From an uncultured archaeon (lineage in GTDB: Archaea > Thermoproteota > Nitrososphaeria_A > Caldarchaeales > Calditenuaceae), in assembly GCA_937921685.1 (NCBI GenBank), contig CAKZUF010000015.1, positions 1-52,901 of the forward strand: a stretch of DNA of 52,901 bases, read 5' to 3'. A program made the translations under genes and the position numbers. The notes below the pieces were generated by a model. That model ran no database searches and was not told where the DNA came from. It worked only from the letters and a program-made list of their open reading frames with translations. The stretch's first letter is position 1, and each line of letters starts with the position of its first letter. Of the stretch, positions 17,601 through 26,678 are shown one piece after another.

Positions 17601-18914
17601 TTGAGCCTGCCCTGGACCGAGAAGTATAGGCCGAGACGCGTCGCCGAGGTTGTAGGCAATGACGAGGCTAAGAAGCAGTTCGAAGAGTGGATGAGGGGCT
17701 GGGAGAGGGGCAACCCCTCAACCAAGGCTGCCCTGCTTGTCGGCCCCCCAGGGACCGGCAAGACATCCCTCGTATTGGCCTACGCCTCTGAGCATGGCTA
17801 CGACGTCGTGGAGGTGAACGCGAGCGATGAGAGGAGTTCTGAAAAGCTGAAGACGATTGTCGGTGAGTCTGCGCGGCAGACCACGCTGGGTGGAACTAGG
17901 AGGCGGATTATACTGCTGGACGAGGTTGACGGTATTGCAGGGAGGGAGGCGGCCGGAGGCATAGCCACTCTAGCCTCGATAATAAAATCGACGCGAACCC
18001 CTATTGTCATGGTTGCCAACGACCCTTGGAGCCCTAGGCTGGCTCCGCTGAGGGAGAGTGCCCTAATGATAAAGTTCAACAAGCTCAGGCAGAGGGAAAT
18101 AGTCTCACACCTCAAGAAGATACTTGAGTCTGAGGGGGTCCACCTCGACGAGGAGGCTCTGGCCGAGATAGCTAGGCGCTCAGAGGGTGATATGAGAAGC
18201 GCAATAAACGACACCCAAATACTCGTATCATCACGCGGTGCGACCGGCTCCCTGCTAGCTACTCTGGGGCTTAGGGATAGGCAGAAGACGTCCTTCGAGG
18301 TCTTGGCAGAGGTCTTCGGCTCCACCACGGCCTTATCGGGCAGAGCCGCGATCCAGGGCTCGGACATGGAGATAGAAGACATCATCACTTGGGTTTGTGA
18401 CAATGTCTTGAACCAGATACGTAGCCCACAGGCCATAGCTGATGTCTTTAAGATGCTGGCTGATGCCGATCTTCACCACTCCAGGGTCAAGAGGCTTCAG
18501 AGGTGGGAGCTTCTACGCTATGTTGCCCCCCTACTAGGCGCCGGCCCCGGCGTTGTGAAGCACATGTATGGCGAGAAGGGCGTGAGGTTTGAGTTCCCCT
18601 CAACAATCAGGTTCATGCAGCAGACTAGGGAGCAGAGATCCCTAGTCCAGTCTGCGCTGGCAAAGGTAGCTGCGAAGACCAGGATGTCGAGAACTAAGGC
18701 GGCCAGTGAGATGCTGCCATTCCTAGCGGAGATGCTCAGGAAGGGTGAGAAGGGCGTCGCGCGTTATTTTGAGTTGTCGGACGAGGAGGTCAAGGCTTTA
18801 GTTGGGCTTGGTGGCCGGCCACCATCTGAGGCTGCACCCGCGGCCAAGGCTGCTCATCCGAGGGAGAGGGCTACTCGCCCTCGGCAGACTCGAGGAGCGC
18901 GGAGATCTCCCTAA
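17601..18914 (+). CDS. rfcL: Replication factor C large subunit
   Basis: A 437-residue clamp-loader large subunit. It starts LPWTEKYRPRRVAEVVGN, with Walker A GPPGTGKT (48-55) and Walker B ILLDEVD (104-110). The start is TTG at 17601, right after rfcS. The C-terminal 35 residues are an Ala/Pro/Arg-rich basic tail ending RQTRGARRSP. I see no terminal PCNA-interacting peptide (QxxLxxFF type), which archaeal RFC-L commonly has. The last 44 nt overlap the convergent cdc6 gene. Confidence 0.93.
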   Translation: MSLPWTEKYRPRRVAEVVGNDEAKKQFEEWMRGWERGNPSTKAALLVGPPGTGKTSLVLAYASEHGYDVVEVNASDERSSEKLKTIVGESARQTTLGGTRRRIILLDEVDGIAGREAAGGIATLASIIKSTRTPIVMVANDPWSPRLAPLRESALMIKFNKLRQREIVSHLKKILESEGVHLDEEALAEIARRSEGDMRSAINDTQILVSSRGATGSLLATLGLRDRQKTSFEVLAEVFGSTTALSGRAAIQGSDMEIEDIITWVCDNVLNQIRSPQAIADVFKMLADADLHHSRVKRLQRWELLRYVAPLLGAGPGVVKHMYGEKGVRFEFPSTIRFMQQTREQRSLVQSALAKVAAKTRMSRTKAASEMLPFLAEMLRKGEKGVARYFELSDEEVKALVGLGGRPPSEAAPAAKAAHPRERATRPRQTRGARRSP

Positions 18915-20022
18915 CCATGATCGATGCGGGGATCCCGGGAAGTGTTATGAAGCTCTTCCGCCCATGCGACTCCCCCTTACCTAGCTTAATCCTAATCAGG
19001 CCGAGGTCCTCTAGGCGCTGCATATGCTCCCAAAACCTCGTATATGCTCTCGCCGGGGCCCCAAACTCCTCGCAGACGACCTTGTATGCCTGGTAGAGCT
19101 CGGTGGAGGAGATGTGTGACTTGCCGCTACTTAGTAGAAGCCGGGCTGCTGCCAGGAGCAGGAACTTCTCATGCCTCGAGACGTATGTGAGAACCTCCCT
19201 CTTGATAGAGGGATATATGCTCGCCGCAGCCTTCCTGACATGCTCTGGGACCACCCTTGTCGCGCCCTCATTCTCCGCATATTTTCCAGCCCTCCAGAGG
19301 AGTTCAACAGCATACCTAGCGTCACCGCTCTCCGACGCCATTTCAACAATGAGGTTCTTGGCCTCCTCGGTCATGACGCCTGGATAGAGGGCCTCAGAGC
19401 ACCTATACTCCACAATATCTGCTAGCTGGCGGTGATTGTACTCCTCCAAGTAAATAACGCCGGCTTGGAATACTCCCCTCACACTCTCATCCATCTCCTC
19501 CAGTATCTCTGCATTCCTGCTGATCGCTATGATGGAGACTCTAGCCTCCCTATCAGCCTCCTCTCCCAGGCGGAGGAGTGTATAGACTCCCCGCGGGTCC
19601 GAGTGTAGGAAGCCGTCAAACTCGTCCAGCCCAATGACTGTGAGCATCTTCTTCCGCTCCAGAAGATCCACTAGCTTGGCTCCAAGCTCCTCTGCGGCTA
19701 GTCCGCGGGATGGAATCGGCGCTCCGAGCTCCTCGACTATCTTCTTAAGGATGGAGCTGAGTGTTGTGTGTATTCTGCAGTTTATGTGGATGTATCTGGC
19801 TTGGCTGCTGGACTTCTCGAGCTTGCGGCCGAAGAGCTTGCTCAAAGCGGTCTTACCAGTCCCTACAGCGCCAACTATCAAGACCCTAACCGAGACTGCG
19901 GGCCGCCCAGCCATGTAGCTGGAGAAAAACGTCTCAAGGAGGCTGAGCTCCTTCTCTCTATGGGGAAGTCTCGGCGGCACATACTCGGGCGAGAGCTTCT
20001 CCTCACTCTTAAAAATCCTCAA
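18871..20022 (-). CDS. cdc6: Orc1/Cdc6 replication initiator
   Basis: A 383-residue AAA+ origin-binding protein. It has a YVPPRLPHREKEL motif at the N-terminus, Walker A GAVGTGKT (51-58), Walker B VIGLDEFD (129-136), and a C-terminal winged-helix domain (about 300-383). In archaea it recognises origin repeats and recruits MCM. The start chosen is TTG at 20022 (MRIFKSEEKLSPEYVPPRLP). It converges on rfcL. An AT-rich patch lies upstream (about 20048-20080), but I found no clear origin recognition box. Confidence 0.92.
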   Translation of the reverse strand: MRIFKSEEKLSPEYVPPRLPHREKELSLLETFFSSYMAGRPAVSVRVLIVGAVGTGKTALSKLFGRKLEKSSSQARYIHINCRIHTTLSSILKKIVEELGAPIPSRGLAAEELGAKLVDLLERKKMLTVIGLDEFDGFLHSDPRGVYTLLRLGEEADREARVSIIAISRNAEILEEMDESVRGVFQAGVIYLEEYNHRQLADIVEYRCSEALYPGVMTEEAKNLIVEMASESGDARYAVELLWRAGKYAENEGATRVVPEHVRKAAASIYPSIKREVLTYVSRHEKFLLLAAARLLLSSGKSHISSTELYQAYKVVCEEFGAPARAYTRFWEHMQRLEDLGLIRIKLGKGESHGRKSFITLPGIPASIMVREISALLESAEGE

Positions 20023-20097
20023 TCTCCAGCCAACAAGCCCTTCTCAACCGAGAATATTAAAATGTTTAAAGATAAACGGCTTGGTACTCGGCGCCCC

Positions 20098-20388
20098 CTA
20101 TTTCTTCAGTGGCTTGGAGGGGAGCTTCAGCAGGCTACCCTGACCGAGGCCGGGAGGAAGTCCCGCGGAGCCCTGCCCGCCAAAGACAACCACGAGCACA
20201 TCGCCGGCGCTATCGACTATCTTACCTCTCCATGGAACGCCATTGTAGTCCTCATAGATGGCCTCCCCGCCGACTAAGGCGGTTAGCTGGGAGGGATCTA
20301 TAGGTGAGGTGGTTGAGGCGAGTATCCTCTCCTCCTCGTCAAACCCGACTACGATCGCGTCGATCCACTCAAGCTCCTCATCGGACAT
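20098..20388 (-). CDS. Small acidic protein of unknown function
   Basis: A 96-residue protein, acidic in the first half (MSDEELEWIDAIVVGFDEEE) and ending in a Lys-rich tail. The middle (YNGVPWRGKIVDSAGDVLVVVFGGQ) looks like a small beta-barrel. I do not recognise a family. The frame is supported by its position in an otherwise gene-sized gap, a good ATG and a TATA-like ttaaaa box at about 20414-20420 on the minus strand, roughly 27 nt before the start. It is upstream of cdc6 in the same direction but separated by about 75 nt with its own AT-rich promoter-like region. Confidence 0.6.
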   Translation of the reverse strand: MSDEELEWIDAIVVGFDEEERILASTTSPIDPSQLTALVGGEAIYEDYNGVPWRGKIVDSAGDVLVVVFGGQGSAGLPPGLGQGSLLKLPSKPLKK

Positions 20389-20480
20389 GCGTGAAAGAAG
20401 TCTGTGTTTCCCATTTTTAAATCTGTCCTAAACCACCACCTAATAGATACTGCTATATTTCTGTAATCAGGTTTTTCTGG

Positions 20481-21947
20481 GTGTGCGCGAAGTATTCTCT
20501 GGGCTCTGAGTTTAAGTTTGGTTTTTCAACCGTCGGCGTACAGCACGAGATGGGTGTCCCGGGCTCGGAGTTCAGCTCCGACTGGATTGTCTGGCTTCAC
20601 GACCCGGAGAACATACTGGCTGGGATTGTGAGCGGCGACATGCCTGAGGATGGGCCTGGATACTGGAGGCTCTTCAGGGAGGATCATGAGAGGGCTCGGA
20701 GCATCGGTATGGATGCGGCTTGGATAACGGTTGAGTGGGCGAGGATATTCCCAAGGCCGACCTTCGATGTGAAGGTACCGGTGGAGAGGAGTGGCGGAGT
20801 CATCACCCGTGTCTTGGTTGAGAGGAGGCATTTGGAGGAGCTTGAGAGGCTCGCCGATATGCAAGCGCTAAACCACTACAGGGAGATACTCTCCGACTGG
20901 AGGAGCAGGGGCGGCCTCGCAATCGCCAATCTCTTCCACTGGTCCCTGCCGCTCTGGCTTCACGACCCCGTCAAGGTGAGGAAGCTTGGGCCTGACCGTG
21001 CGCCATCAGGCTGGGTTGACGAGAGGTGCGTCATAGAGTTCGCCAAGCTCTCAGCATTTCTAGCCTACCACCTAGATGACGTGGTTGACATGTGGTATAC
21101 GATGAACGAGCCATTAGTCATCGCAAACGCGGGCTATCTACAGGTAAACTCTGGATTCCCACCCGGATACTTTGACCTCCAGACCTACATGGCCGTCATC
21201 AAAAACCTCGAGATGGCGCACACAGTCGCCTATGACGCTGTAAAAAGCTATTCTAGGAAGCCTGTCGGAGTGGTGGAGTCAGTGGCCCACTGGACGCCTC
21301 TAAAGAAGGAAGACCAGGCGGCGGCGGATAGGGGATTTGAGTTTAACGTCGCGATATATGATGCGGCTGTGAAGGGGCTTGTAGGTGGAGAAGTTGTTGA
21401 CGAGGCTCGAAATAGGCTTGACTGGATAGGCCTCAACTACTACTCAAGAATAGTTGTTAGGGCTGAGAATGCGCTGCCCACAGGGTTTAGGATCATGAGT
21501 GGATATGGCTATAGCTGCCAGCCTAGAGCCTACTCGCTCGATGGGAGGCCGACCAGTGATTTCGGCTGGGAGGTCTATCCAGAGGGTCTCTACCACGTGG
21601 CTAAGAGGCTCTATGACCGCTATCGGTTACCAATCTACGTGACAGAGAATGGATGTGCAGACTCTGAAGACCGTATAAGGCCGAGGTTCATCATCTCACA
21701 CCTCTACCAGATATATCTCGCTGGGAGAGATGGCGTGGATTTGCGGGGATACTTTCACTGGAACCTTACCGACAACTTGGAGTGGGCGAGGGGGTATAGC
21801 ATGAGGTTCGGGCTCTTCGAGGTTGACATGTCTTCTAAGAAAAGATTCGCCAGGCCTAGTGCCTTAGTATTCAGAGAAGTGGCGACCTCCAAGGCGATAC
21901 CTGAAGAGTTTGAAAACATTGCTCAGCCACCTGTCGAGAAGAAGTAG
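20481..21947 (+). CDS. lacS: GH1 beta-glycosidase (LacS-like)
   Basis: A 488-residue glycoside hydrolase family 1 enzyme resembling the beta-glycosidase of Sulfolobus. The acid/base glutamate is E210 in TMNEP and the nucleophile is E389 in VTENG; FHWSLPLWLHDP and FHWNLTDNLEWARGYSMRFGLFEVD are further family hallmarks. It hydrolyses beta-galactosides or beta-glucosides; there is no signal peptide, so it is cytoplasmic. The GTG at 20481 lies about 26 nt after a ctatattt TATA box (20453-20460), so the mRNA is probably leaderless. No sugar transporter adjoins it. Confidence 0.93.
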   Translation: MCAKYSLGSEFKFGFSTVGVQHEMGVPGSEFSSDWIVWLHDPENILAGIVSGDMPEDGPGYWRLFREDHERARSIGMDAAWITVEWARIFPRPTFDVKVPVERSGGVITRVLVERRHLEELERLADMQALNHYREILSDWRSRGGLAIANLFHWSLPLWLHDPVKVRKLGPDRAPSGWVDERCVIEFAKLSAFLAYHLDDVVDMWYTMNEPLVIANAGYLQVNSGFPPGYFDLQTYMAVIKNLEMAHTVAYDAVKSYSRKPVGVVESVAHWTPLKKEDQAAADRGFEFNVAIYDAAVKGLVGGEVVDEARNRLDWIGLNYYSRIVVRAENALPTGFRIMSGYGYSCQPRAYSLDGRPTSDFGWEVYPEGLYHVAKRLYDRYRLPIYVTENGCADSEDRIRPRFIISHLYQIYLAGRDGVDLRGYFHWNLTDNLEWARGYSMRFGLFEVDMSSKKRFARPSALVFREVATSKAIPEEFENIAQPPVEKK

Positions 21948-21983
21948 ATACCCTGCTTTCTCAGACGTTTGATAGGCTATTCT

Positions 21984-22310
21984 TTAAGGCTGCTCGCTAG
22001 TCCACTCAGACATAAGTCTATCATACCAAGAGTCCTCCTCCTCAATCTCCTCGTATAGCTTCTCCCTCCGCGCAATCTCAAGCGCCTCTAGATGATAGCA
22101 TCTCGCCTTCTGCCTGTGTAGTACCCTGAAATAGAAGTCGTCGCAACTACAGTATGGAGCCTCAGGGAGGAGTAGATAGTCTCTCTCCCTACCCACAACC
22201 ACCCACCTAACCCTCCCACTCGGCTTGAAGACATACCGCTTAACCCTCCCACTCTCCGCCAATATGCGCGGAGCCTCTATGCCACTACCAGAGCTCTCCC
22301 GATCTGACAT
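21984..22310 (-). CDS. Small SWIM zinc-finger protein
   Basis: A 108-residue protein (119 if the upstream TTG at 22343 is used). The segment YCSCDDFYFRVLHRQKARCYHLEAL fits the SWIM zinc-binding pattern CxCxnCxH. A preceding beta hairpin (KRYVFKPSGRVRWVVVGRERDYLLLPE) is normal for these domains and the C-terminus is acidic. SWIM domains bind DNA or proteins; archaeal stand-alone forms have been linked to recombination factors, which is a family observation, not shown here. It overlaps the upstream phosphoesterase by 26 nt, so the two are probably translated from one mRNA. Confidence 0.78.
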   Translation of the reverse strand: MSDRESSGSGIEAPRILAESGRVKRYVFKPSGRVRWVVVGRERDYLLLPEAPYCSCDDFYFRVLHRQKARCYHLEALEIARREKLYEEIEEEDSWYDRLMSEWTSEQP

Positions 22311-23094
22311 ACCATTCAACACTTCCGAGCCGCGACCCGTCAAGCATCAGGACACTCGCATCGCTGAGACCGAATACCCCGCTCCTGAGCAGGGGGCTAA
22401 CACTCCTGCCACCACTTAGGAGCTGCGAGAGCTCCACACCCTGTAGAGCGTTGTTAAAGTGAGGCATGACTAGGAGTGTGACCTGCCCCCTCAGCCCCGC
22501 TGCGGAGGCTCCACCCATCTTGCTAGAAAGCATCTTGACAACCCTACTCCTCGGGGCTTTCATCACCAGGAACACCTTCCGCCTCGAGCCCGGGCCCCGC
22601 GCCAAACTAATCACAGGATGTGTATGCCCTATTATTATGATCTTAGCGTCGGCTGCTTGTGGTGGGGGCCAGCAGTGGCCATGAAGCATCCACGCCTCGC
22701 CGATCCCTATACCGCGCCCCGAGACCACCCTAGCCATCTCGCCGGCAAGGCTCATTATGCCCGCATCGTGGTTGCCGGGCGTGATTATGACCTCCCCGAC
22801 CATCCCCTTCACGGCCTGCAGCAGATCCACCACCTGTCTAGACTCTCTCCAGCTCACCCCAGCCACCCTGTGCTTCACGTCTCCGAGAAGCATCAGCGCA
22901 TCCACCCTGTGATTCTCTAGGAGCTTTAGAAGTCTCTCGAGGATGTTGGGTAGCTGGTTGGGGAAGTGGATGCCTTCGCGCGCAAGCTCCACTTCGTATC
23001 CGAGGTGTAGGTCCGAGACGATCAGGTATTTCTTCCCACCGCTCTCTAAAACGATCGCTGCGTCGTCTCCGGCGAAATTCAGCATCACTGGCAT
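22285..23094 (-). CDS. Calcineurin-like metallophosphoesterase
   Basis: A 269-residue phosphoesterase. All motifs of the fold are visible: SDLHLGYE (D28, H30), LLGDVKHR, TPGNHD, HGHCWPP and GHTHP. It belongs to the archaeal YfcE/COG1407-like group of predicted ICC-type phosphohydrolases, some found beside helicase genes. Substrate unknown. It starts 29 nt after top6A in the same direction and overlaps the SWIM gene downstream, so a three-gene operon top6A-MPE-SWIM is likely, hinting at a nucleic-acid role. Confidence 0.85.
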   Translation of the reverse strand: MPVMLNFAGDDAAIVLESGGKKYLIVSDLHLGYEVELAREGIHFPNQLPNILERLLKLLENHRVDALMLLGDVKHRVAGVSWRESRQVVDLLQAVKGMVGEVIITPGNHDAGIMSLAGEMARVVSGRGIGIGEAWMLHGHCWPPPQAADAKIIIIGHTHPVISLARGPGSRRKVFLVMKAPRSRVVKMLSSKMGGASAAGLRGQVTLLVMPHFNNALQGVELSQLLSGGRSVSPLLRSGVFGLSDASVLMLDGSRLGSVEWYVRSGELW

Positions 23095-23123
23095 GAGAAT
23101 AATGTATGTTGGGCTGTTTATCC

Positions 23124-24254
23124 TTAGCGTTTCTGTAGCTCGGCAAGCCTCTCGGGCAGAAAGTCTTTCACGATGAACTCAAGCCCGTATCTCGAGAAAG
23201 CCTCCAGCTCAGCCTTACGCTTAATCTTTCCGAAGAATTGGACCTCACGCCTCCACGGGTCCACCATATATCTCGGATCCTGTTCAAGCTCTTTGAGCCT
23301 CTTTAGGTCCTGCTCCGTCAGCCTCATCGATGGCAGCCTATACTTCGTGATGTCCGTAGCATACACTCCCGCCCAAATAGCGTCTGGGACGTTTATCTGC
23401 CTAATGTGCGCGGATAGGGCCGAACCGTGGATAAGAACGCTAGCTATGTGGACACCGTAGGGGTCGGCGTCCGTAAATATGTATACTGGAAGATTCAGCT
23501 CCTCTCTGAGTCTCCGTATGAGTTTTCTACAGTTCCTAGGCGACTGTCCCGCCGTGTGTATGAGGAGCGCCTTAAACTTCTTATCAGCCCTCTCCTCTAC
23601 GAACCTGCTAAACACGGCGCCCTTCTCTATCACGAAGACCTGTTCCGCTCCGCATTTCACAAACTCGGATGTCGTCAACGCCGGCCCAATCGCGTAGCCG
23701 TCCGGATGTGTGGAAAGGTCAACCCTCTGACCCCTAAACCCGGGTACTGTATACTCAATAACTAGGTCGCCGTATATTGAGGCCCTCTCTTCGGGGAAGA
23801 TGTTCATGTCCTCCCTCGGATGGTTGATGAGGCTCTCAACCTCCAAGATTATGTCGTCGCTCTCGTCCTGAGACTCGAAGTCTATCCCTTCACCTATTGC
23901 GACATAGTATGTGTCCCTAAGCGTTGATGTTTTACCGCTTGTTAAGAGCTGTTTGGCGAATTTGCACACCCAGATTAGCTGGGCGAATGGTCTCAGATGC
24001 CTGATGTTTGCCACAGTCCTCTCCGCCTTCTTCAAGCCTAGGACGTATTGGCGGAGGCCGGGGTCGTAGACTATGTTCTTAGTGCTTCTCACAGGGAGGT
24101 AGAGGGTTGGCCAATCACCCCTATTGAGGGCTTCCACAACCTCTTCGCCTATCCTCTTCAGCTTGACTAAGACCGCACTTTTCACCTCGTCCGACTTATA
24201 TTGCTGCCCCACCCGGCCCCCTGCCCCAGCAGCCCCGTCACGCTTCTTGGGCAC
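23124..24254 (-). CDS. top6A: DNA topoisomerase VI subunit A
   Basis: A 376-residue Spo11-like subunit that cuts both DNA strands. The 5Y-CAP domain has the catalytic tyrosine pair in TLRDTYYVA (Y116/Y117) and the Toprim domain has E210 in VFVIEKG and D262/D264 in FTDADPYG. Length is typical. The GTG start at 24254 is about 27 nt from a minus-strand TATA-like cctatacatt box. Subunit B, with the GHKL ATPase, is usually adjacent in archaea but is not in this window. Confidence 0.94.
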   Translation of the reverse strand: MPKKRDGAAGAGGRVGQQYKSDEVKSAVLVKLKRIGEEVVEALNRGDWPTLYLPVRSTKNIVYDPGLRQYVLGLKKAERTVANIRHLRPFAQLIWVCKFAKQLLTSGKTSTLRDTYYVAIGEGIDFESQDESDDIILEVESLINHPREDMNIFPEERASIYGDLVIEYTVPGFRGQRVDLSTHPDGYAIGPALTTSEFVKCGAEQVFVIEKGAVFSRFVEERADKKFKALLIHTAGQSPRNCRKLIRRLREELNLPVYIFTDADPYGVHIASVLIHGSALSAHIRQINVPDAIWAGVYATDITKYRLPSMRLTEQDLKRLKELEQDPRYMVDPWRREVQFFGKIKRKAELEAFSRYGLEFIVKDFLPERLAELQKR

Positions 24255-24315
24255 GAGTATCTAATGTATAGGGCTCCTAATTAACAAGATTCGAGGAATA
24301 GCCATCCTATGACTC

Positions 24316-25779
24316 TTATCTAAGGTGTGAGGCAAGCTGGAAAACGATCGAGAGAAAGGGCGAGGCATAGACACCTATCAGGATGCATAGAGCCGCTAGG
24401 ACTAGGAGTGGGGCGAGCATCGACGGGCCAGCCTCGCGGCCGGCTGAGGACTTCGAGGTCTCCGGCTTTAGGAAGAGTGTCTGGACAACCCTTAGATGGT
24501 ACATCGCCCCTATGATGACGTTCACCAGCATTATCGCGCCGGGAACAAAGTGGCCTGCCGAGAAGGCGGCTAAAATAATGGCATACTCGCTTACGAAGGA
24601 GTTTAGCCCGGGGATGCCTGCGAGGCTAAAGGCCCCTATAGAATATGTTGCGGCTGAAAGTGGCATCCTCCTACCCACTCCAGACAGCTCGTCCAAGCTC
24701 CTCGTCCCCGTCGACTCAATGAAGCAGCCGGCGGAGAGGAAGAGCAGGGCCTTAGCGAGCGCGTGGTTCAATACATGGAGGAGCGCGCCAGCCAACGCCA
24801 GCGGAGTGTTAATGCTGAGCGCAAGAACAATGTAGCCGATGTTTGCTATGCTGCTGAAGGCCAGAAGCCGCTTAATATCGCTCTGCAGAGCGGCCATAAG
24901 ATTACCAATACTCATGGTTAACAGTGCTAGAGCCATCAGGCCGCTCCCCCACCCATACATTTCAGAGGGATACAGAAGGGTGAAAACGCGGACCATCGCG
25001 AAGACACCTGTCTTGATCACAACACCTGAAAGCATTGCACTGATAGGGCTGGGAGCCGCTGGATGTGCGTCTGGCAGCCAGTAATGGAAGGGCGACATGG
25101 CTATGTTAACCCCCAGTCCTCCCACGATCAGGACAAGGGCCGCAATATTCCAGAGCTCGGATCTTACACTCTGACTTGCCAAGACGCTCGACAGGCCATC
25201 GAACGTGAGCGTCCCTGTCAAGCCGTATAGAAGCGAGAGGCCGAAGAGAATGGCTGCTGAACCCGTAGAACTCATTATCAAGTATTTCAGCGAAGCCTCG
25301 ACCGCCTCCCACTCTCTATAGTTGAAGGCTACAAGCAGGTACGAGGAGATGCTCATGACCTCCCAGAAGATGAAGAAGGTGACAAAGTCGCCCGAGAAGA
25401 AGACACCAACCATGCCCAGAACCATAATCAAGAGTAGCGTGTAGAACTCCGCTATCCTCTGCTTGACGTATCCGAGGGAATATATGGCCGATAAGAGGCC
25501 TACGCCGAGGATTATTGACGTGAAATAGTAGGTGAGGCCGTCTGCCAGAATCATTGAACCCCACATTCGGTTGAACCCTATCGCCAGTGTTCCGGAGTGC
25601 GTCGCCTTGTTGAGGCTCTCCCAAAGCGTGTAGGCCAAGACCAGTGACGCATATACGCCTATTATCCGTGGAGCCTTCAAAACCCTCGCCAACACCATCA
25701 ATACCGGCGAGACGAGCACAGCAGCCAGCAGCAGACTCAGAACAGGGACACTCACAATCCCCGGGATTATTTCAGCCAT
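24316..25779 (-). CDS. HycC/HyfB/MrpD-like proton-translocating membrane subunit
   Basis: A protein of about 487 residues with roughly 13-14 transmembrane helices, of the complex I antiporter-like family (Proton_antipo_M). Counting from the upstream GTG at 25791, key residues are E144 (FWEVMSISSYL) and K260 in the HYWLPDAHPAAPSPISAMLSGVVIKTG block. That block is closest to the hydrogenase-4/formate-hydrogenlyase (HyfB/HycC) and MrpD members rather than NuoN. I start at the ATG at 25779, which fits a TATA-like box near 25810. No other subunit of a hydrogenase, complex I or Mrp antiporter is in the window, so it is an orphan gene here. Confidence 0.82.
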   Translation of the reverse strand: MAEIIPGIVSVPVLSLLLAAVLVSPVLMVLARVLKAPRIIGVYASLVLAYTLWESLNKATHSGTLAIGFNRMWGSMILADGLTYYFTSIILGVGLLSAIYSLGYVKQRIAEFYTLLLIMVLGMVGVFFSGDFVTFFIFWEVMSISSYLLVAFNYREWEAVEASLKYLIMSSTGSAAILFGLSLLYGLTGTLTFDGLSSVLASQSVRSELWNIAALVLIVGGLGVNIAMSPFHYWLPDAHPAAPSPISAMLSGVVIKTGVFAMVRVFTLLYPSEMYGWGSGLMALALLTMSIGNLMAALQSDIKRLLAFSSIANIGYIVLALSINTPLALAGALLHVLNHALAKALLFLSAGCFIESTGTRSLDELSGVGRRMPLSAATYSIGAFSLAGIPGLNSFVSEYAIILAAFSAGHFVPGAIMLVNVIIGAMYHLRVVQTLFLKPETSKSSAGREAGPSMLAPLLVLAALCILIGVYASPFLSIVFQLASHLR

Positions 25780-25826
25780 ACTTGACACCACTCATTTAGA
25801 ACTGAAATTTATGGTTACCATACCTG

Positions 25827-26609
25827 CTAAGCCGACCTGGAGAAGAAGTCCATTCTTCCCCCATCCACAGAGATTACTTGACCTGTAATGAATCCCGCCC
25901 TGTCAGATGCTAGGAAGGCGACTACCTCGGCTATGTCCTCGGGCTCACCTACCCGCCTCAGAGAGGTTATCGACTCCAGATGCCTGATAGCCGCCTGCAG
26001 CTCCTCGGCCGGCCTATTCATCGTCATATCGGTTTTCGTGAAGCCCGGCGCCACTGCGTTAACAGTTATCCCATACTCCCCTAGCTCGAATGCAAGTCTC
26101 TTGGTCAGCGTTATTATCGCCCCCTTGGTCATGGCGTAGTAGGTCGTGTTCCGCGACGTGGTTCCGAAGGCCGCTATCGAGGCTATGTTGACAATTCTGC
26201 CATATCGCTGCCTCATCATGTGCTTGAGGCTCGCGGCTATGCAGTAGATGACACCCTTGACGTTGACCTCGAACATCCGGTCAAGTATGCTTATGTCGTC
26301 GAGCACCCCGCCCCTGATGAGGATTCCGGCGTTGTTGACGAGTATGTCCAGCCTGCCGAAGGTCTCAACAACCTTCTCAACCATAGCCTCAACCTCCACT
26401 TTTGACGAGACATCCGCCCTAATCGCTATAGCCTCCCCACCGCCCTCAACTATCCGGGAAACCACTCTACTCGCAGCCTCCCCACTTCTGCTATAATTAC
26501 AGACAACCCTCGCACCGCTAAGCCCAAGTTTAGTCGCTATCGCAGCACCTATCCCACGCGAAGCACCTGTCACGAGGGCCACGCGACCCCTCAGAGAATC
26601 GGAAACCAT
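25827..26609 (-). CDS. Short-chain dehydrogenase/reductase, FabG-like
   Basis: A 260-residue NAD(P)-dependent SDR. The cofactor motif TGASRGIG is at residues 14-21, NNAG at 92-95, and the catalytic YxxxK is Y158/K162 with the Ser in IASIAA. The C-terminus ITGQVISVDGG is standard. Substrate is not predictable; FabG, glucose dehydrogenase and other SDRs share these features. The start ATG at 26609 is supported by a cataaatc box about 27 nt upstream; the longer frame from 26627 is less likely. Confidence 0.88.
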   Translation of the reverse strand: MVSDSLRGRVALVTGASRGIGAAIATKLGLSGARVVCNYSRSGEAASRVVSRIVEGGGEAIAIRADVSSKVEVEAMVEKVVETFGRLDILVNNAGILIRGGVLDDISILDRMFEVNVKGVIYCIAASLKHMMRQRYGRIVNIASIAAFGTTSRNTTYYAMTKGAIITLTKRLAFELGEYGITVNAVAPGFTKTDMTMNRPAEELQAAIRHLESITSLRRVGEPEDIAEVVAFLASDRAGFITGQVISVDGGRMDFFSRSA

Positions 26610-26678
26610 CAGAACACCCGTAAACACTCCACGATTTATGTAATACGTATTTGTCTAAGCTTTCCATCTCTTTATCAT

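Noticed and set aside
20023..20097. Replication origin next to cdc6
   Set aside because: The spacer is AT-rich but short, and I could not find origin recognition box repeats; a cumulative skew plot of the whole genome would decide.
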